Assembly: GCA_049281195.1 (NCBI GenBank)
Contig: JBAPRR010000411.1
Location: forward strand, 1 to 6,137
Direction: 5' to 3'
Length of the DNA: 6,137 nucleotides
DNA from: JBAPRR01 sp049281195
GTDB taxonomy: Bacteria > Actinomycetota > Acidimicrobiia > Acidimicrobiales > CAVXTF01
A program made the translations under genes and the position numbers. Each line of letters begins with the position of its first letter. Position 1 is the first letter of the stretch. Below, piece by piece: positions 4,403 to 6,137 of this stretch. The notes beneath the pieces are model-generated. The model made no database searches, was not told the origin of the DNA, and saw only the letters and a program-made list of their open reading frames with translations.

Positions 4403-6137
4403 CTATGACCGTTCTGTGGATTGATGGAGGTAGGCACGGGACATCGCGGTGCGGGAATGGACCCCTAGTTTGCGGTAGATCCGCGACAGATGAGCCTCGA
4501 CCGTTCGTGGAGACATGAATAGTCGTGTTGCGATTTGGGCATTGGTGAGTCCCGTGGTGGCGAGGTCAGCCACGCGAATCTCGATAGCCGTCAGTCCCGG
4601 GCCTGGAGTTGCTCGTCGTAATCCGAGACGGCCGATCTCCTCGCGGGCCCGTGCTTCCCAAAGTGGTGCGCCGAGCTCTTCGAAGATTCCGACCGCCGAT
4701 TGAAGGCGGATATTGGCGAGGCTCCTGTGACGGGCACGACGGTGGATCTCGCCGGCCACCAGCAGAGTGCGACCGTGCTCGAACGGCATCGCTAGCTCGC
4801 TGTGATGTTCAAGTGCAATATCAAGAGCTGTCTCTCCGCCACCGATGTCCCCGCGAGCTGCCAGCAGCAATCCCTGGCACCGACTCGAAGTGGCCACTCC
4901 CCAGACGCGGCTTAGTTCGATGGATTTGGCCTCGAACGGATCGAGCAATTCAACCGCTGCGTCGAGATCGCCCAACCGAATAAGAGCCTCGATCTCGTCG
5001 GGCAGGAACCGCATCTGTCCTGGTTCAGCCACACCCATCGCCCGCACCATGTCGGCCATGGGGCCGAGCCGTTCGAGGGCGGCGGCAGGGTCGCCGAGAG
5101 ACAACTCGGCGAGTCCGAGGACCTGCGCCCCCGCGAGCGCGATTGGTGGGCTTTGCATCGACATGCCCACCGCCACGGCCTTATCGCCAGCACGTAGGCC
5201 CTCCTGGATCCGCCCCCTGTAGATGTGCATGAGCCCGCTAACTCCAGCAATAAGGCCGATCATGACCGAAAGACCGGAATCCTCGGCAAGCAGGGAACCT
5301 TGGGCCGCCAGTTCCTCTGCTCGATCCCAATTCCCCGCCCAAGCCTCCGTCTCGGCCAGCCCCCACAGCAGTTGTGGTAGGCCGATGTCCATACCTTGGG
5401 CTACTGCCTGCTGGTACTCCCGCTCTAGGAGGACGCGAGCGGCATCGAGGTCGCCCGCATAATGCAAAAGGACGCCGATGGTATAACGCGGCCGCAGTTC
5501 CATACTTAAACGGTTGGGTTGTTCAGAACCAGCGAGCGCCTGCTCAACCAGATCACGCTGCACGCCTTCGCCGTTACAGAACGCCAAATAAGCCATTCCG
5601 CCGGCTGCCTGGCCCTGCCGCGCGGTATCGCCCGTCTGGAGTGCCAAATCCAATGCCAATTGCCCGTAGGCCGTTGCCGTATTTTGGTCCCCCGCATTGG
5701 CTGCTGCTGCGCACAGATCAAGGGCGATGGTGCACCGCAAGGTGAGATCCTCACCCGACTGGTCCAGAGCAGCGACCAGCCTGGTAATCCATGTGGTTAG
5801 GTGATCACCCCTGTAAGCCTGATACCTAGCCAACCTCCTCAAAATCTCTGCTCGGATAGGACCCGATTCCACTGCCTCGACAACCTCTTCGAGTAGGGCA
5901 ACGGCCCGGTCTGGCTCCGATGCCTCGAACCGGTTCTCCGCTTCGAGCGCCATCCGCCGATGACGCTCTTCTGTCCGATCTGTCGGCGTCAGATTGACCG
6001 CCATTTCCGCCAACGCGGCTGCCGTATCGCAGGCGCCGCGTGCCGCGGCTGACACTGACGCCTCTTCCACGTCTTTCGCGATCACCTCGTCCGGACCATT
6101 GGCTCCGAGTGCCCGATGACGAGCACGCTCTTCGGGG
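4403..6137 (-). CDS. LAL-type LuxR transcriptional regulator, N-terminus beyond window
   Basis: The visible 577 codons are the C-terminal part of a cytoplasmic regulator of the LAL (large ATP-binding LuxR) group, whose usual length is about 900-1000 residues. The last 66 residues are a LuxR/GerE-type DNA-binding domain: LTAIEIRVADLATTGLTNAQIA, then the recognition part SPRTVEAHLSRIYRKLGV at 4513-4460. Before it lies about 500 residues of Ala/Leu-rich helical hairpins of TPR type, the part that senses partners in this group. The frame continues without a stop to the window edge. Its first visible residues (PEERARHRALGA) match the helical segment that normally follows the ATPase domain, so the GTG at 6085 is an internal Val and not the start. 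The P-loop ATPase would lie upstream and cannot be checked. The gene ends with TAG at 4403-4405; I see no terminator. Targets and ligand are unknown. Confidence 0.9.
   Translation of the reverse strand, partial: PEERARHRALGANGPDEVIAKDVEEASVSAAARGACDTAAALAEMAVNLTPTDRTEERHRRMALEAENRFEASEPDRAVALLEEVVEAVESGPIRAEILRRLARYQAYRGDHLTTWITRLVAALDQSGEDLTLRCTIALDLCAAAANAGDQNTATAYGQLALDLALQTGDTARQGQAAGGMAYLAFCNGEGVQRDLVEQALAGSEQPNRLSMELRPRYTIGVLLHYAGDLDAARVLLEREYQQAVAQGMDIGLPQLLWGLAETEAWAGNWDRAEELAAQGSLLAEDSGLSVMIGLIAGVSGLMHIYRGRIQEGLRAGDKAVAVGMSMQSPPIALAGAQVLGLAELSLGDPAAALERLGPMADMVRAMGVAEPGQMRFLPDEIEALIRLGDLDAAVELLDPFEAKSIELSRVWGVATSSRCQGLLLAARGDIGGGETALDIALEHHSELAMPFEHGRTLLVAGEIHRRARHRSLANIRLQSAVGIFEELGAPLWEARAREEIGRLGLRRATPGPGLTAIEIRVADLATTGLTNAQIATRLFMSPRTVEAHLSRIYRKLGVHSRTAMSRAYLHQSTERS

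Noticed and set aside
4159..4437. 92-residue - strand frame and the 60-residue + frame at 4226-4408
   Set aside because: No recognisable domain and no ribosome site; the first starts inside the end of the LAL gene, and each lies opposite the other.
4912..5800. Several open frames of 60-125 codons overlapping the LAL regulator in other frames
   Set aside because: They are composition shadows of a high-GC gene whose own frame is continuous and shows a clear domain structure.

Overview
The window looks like chromosome from a high-GC, Gram-positive-type actinobacterium, with Acidimicrobiia as the best guess. The pointers are a secreted NHL-propeller/putative-Ig protein, a small Ala/Thr/Ser/Gly-rich exported protein with a Sec signal peptide, a LAL-type LuxR regulator, and the relic of an IS3-family element with the end type common in actinobacteria. 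The taxonomy is an inference from style only; no rRNA or other marker gene is present.

Layout. (1) Positions 1-1941, + strand: the 3' part of a large gene encoding two six-bladed NHL beta-propellers alternating with two 'putative Ig' (He_PIG-like) modules; its N-terminus lies before the window. (2) 1942-2198: noncoding, with one perfect 12-bp palindrome. (3) 2199 to about 2460, + strand: decayed left end of an IS3-family insertion sequence (terminal repeat plus a frame-shifted orfA start). (4) 2595-2624: a strong hairpin that can terminate transcription from both sides. (5) 2649-3260, - strand: a complete exported protein of 203 residues with a hexanucleotide microsatellite that encodes a Thr-Gly run directly after the signal peptide. 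(6) 3271-4402: over 1.1 kb without a convincing gene; it holds leader palindromes, a weak hairpin/T-tract, one doubtful lipoprotein-like short frame and small inverted repeats. (7) 4403-6137, - strand: C-terminal part of a LAL (large ATP-binding LuxR) regulator, with the TPR-like helical region and the C-terminal LuxR helix-turn-helix; the ATPase part lies beyond the window.

The genes do not form an operon. The propeller protein and the 203-residue protein are both predicted to act outside the membrane and converge on the IS relic and terminator. The LAL regulator points the same way as the 203-residue gene but is separated from it by about 1.1 kb, so a regulatory link cannot be claimed. I see no clear new multi-gene system. 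The best leads are the microsatellite-bearing exported protein, the recently amplified propeller blades with a half-size first Ig module, and the gene-poor interval.
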